Assembly (NCBI GenBank): GCA_002403895.1 | Contig: DHIQ01000005.1 | Span: 1-6,446 of the forward strand | From: Candidatus Neomicrothrix sp. UBA4742 | Lineage (GTDB): Bacteria > Actinomycetota > Acidimicrobiia > Acidimicrobiales > Acidimicrobilacustridaceae | Length of the DNA stretch: 6,446 nt | Reading direction: 5' to 3' | Part shown: positions 6,440 through 6,446 of the stretch, one piece after another | How the letters are laid out: every line of letters begins with the position of its first letter | Position numbering within the stretch: position 1 is the first letter of the stretch | The notes under the pieces: model-generated | What the model saw: the letters and a program-made list of their open reading frames with translations, nothing else | Told to the model about the DNA's origin: nothing | Databases searched by the model: none | Translations under genes and position numbers: made by a program

Positions 6440-6446
6440 CAGTTGC

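Overview
The window is GC-rich, densely packed bacterial DNA that reads like the chromosome of an actinobacterium. The fused HAD-phosphatase/PlsC acyltransferase at the left edge is characteristic of that phylum. GTG starts, short gaps and a Pro/Gly-rich DUF4190-type membrane protein fit the same picture. A mitochondrial-type aconitase together with a PAS-GAF-GGDEF protein would suit a deep-branching lineage such as Acidimicrobiia, but that placement is inference. No mobile element, CRISPR array, tRNA or rRNA was seen. No stretch over 300 bases lacks a gene.

Layout: (1) 1-944 (+), 3' part of a bifunctional HAD-IB phosphatase/1-acylglycerol-3-phosphate acyltransferase gene, cut by the left edge. 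(2) 945-1083, convergent gap with GC-rich dyads. (3) 1084-2592 (-), a PAS-GAF-GGDEF diguanylate cyclase with an intact active site and I-site. (4) 2593-2804, a structured spacer. It holds a probable aconitase terminator (2764-2792), several further hairpins, and a perfect 9-bp hairpin with the cyclase ribosome binding site in its loop, one base before the start codon. (5) 2805-5081 (-), a complete mitochondrial-type aconitase. (6) 5082-5194, a divergent control region with four perfect GACAAGT direct repeats. (7) 5195-5926 (+), a HutC-type GntR/UTRA regulator with a GTG start and no visible Shine-Dalgarno sequence. (8) 5942-6439 (-), a small two-helix DUF4190-type membrane protein with a 9-bp minisatellite near its 5' end.

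The most coherent story is a divergent regulator-target pair. The GntR/UTRA protein probably binds the GACAAGT array and controls both aconitase and itself: copies of the repeat overlap the predicted -35 and -10 boxes of the aconitase promoter and the regulator's own start codon. The second point of interest is the leader of the diguanylate cyclase gene, where stacked inverted repeats and two mutually exclusive pairings could form a cis-acting RNA switch. Both ideas rest on reading the sequence by eye and are untested. The remaining genes look like ordinary housekeeping or accessory genes.
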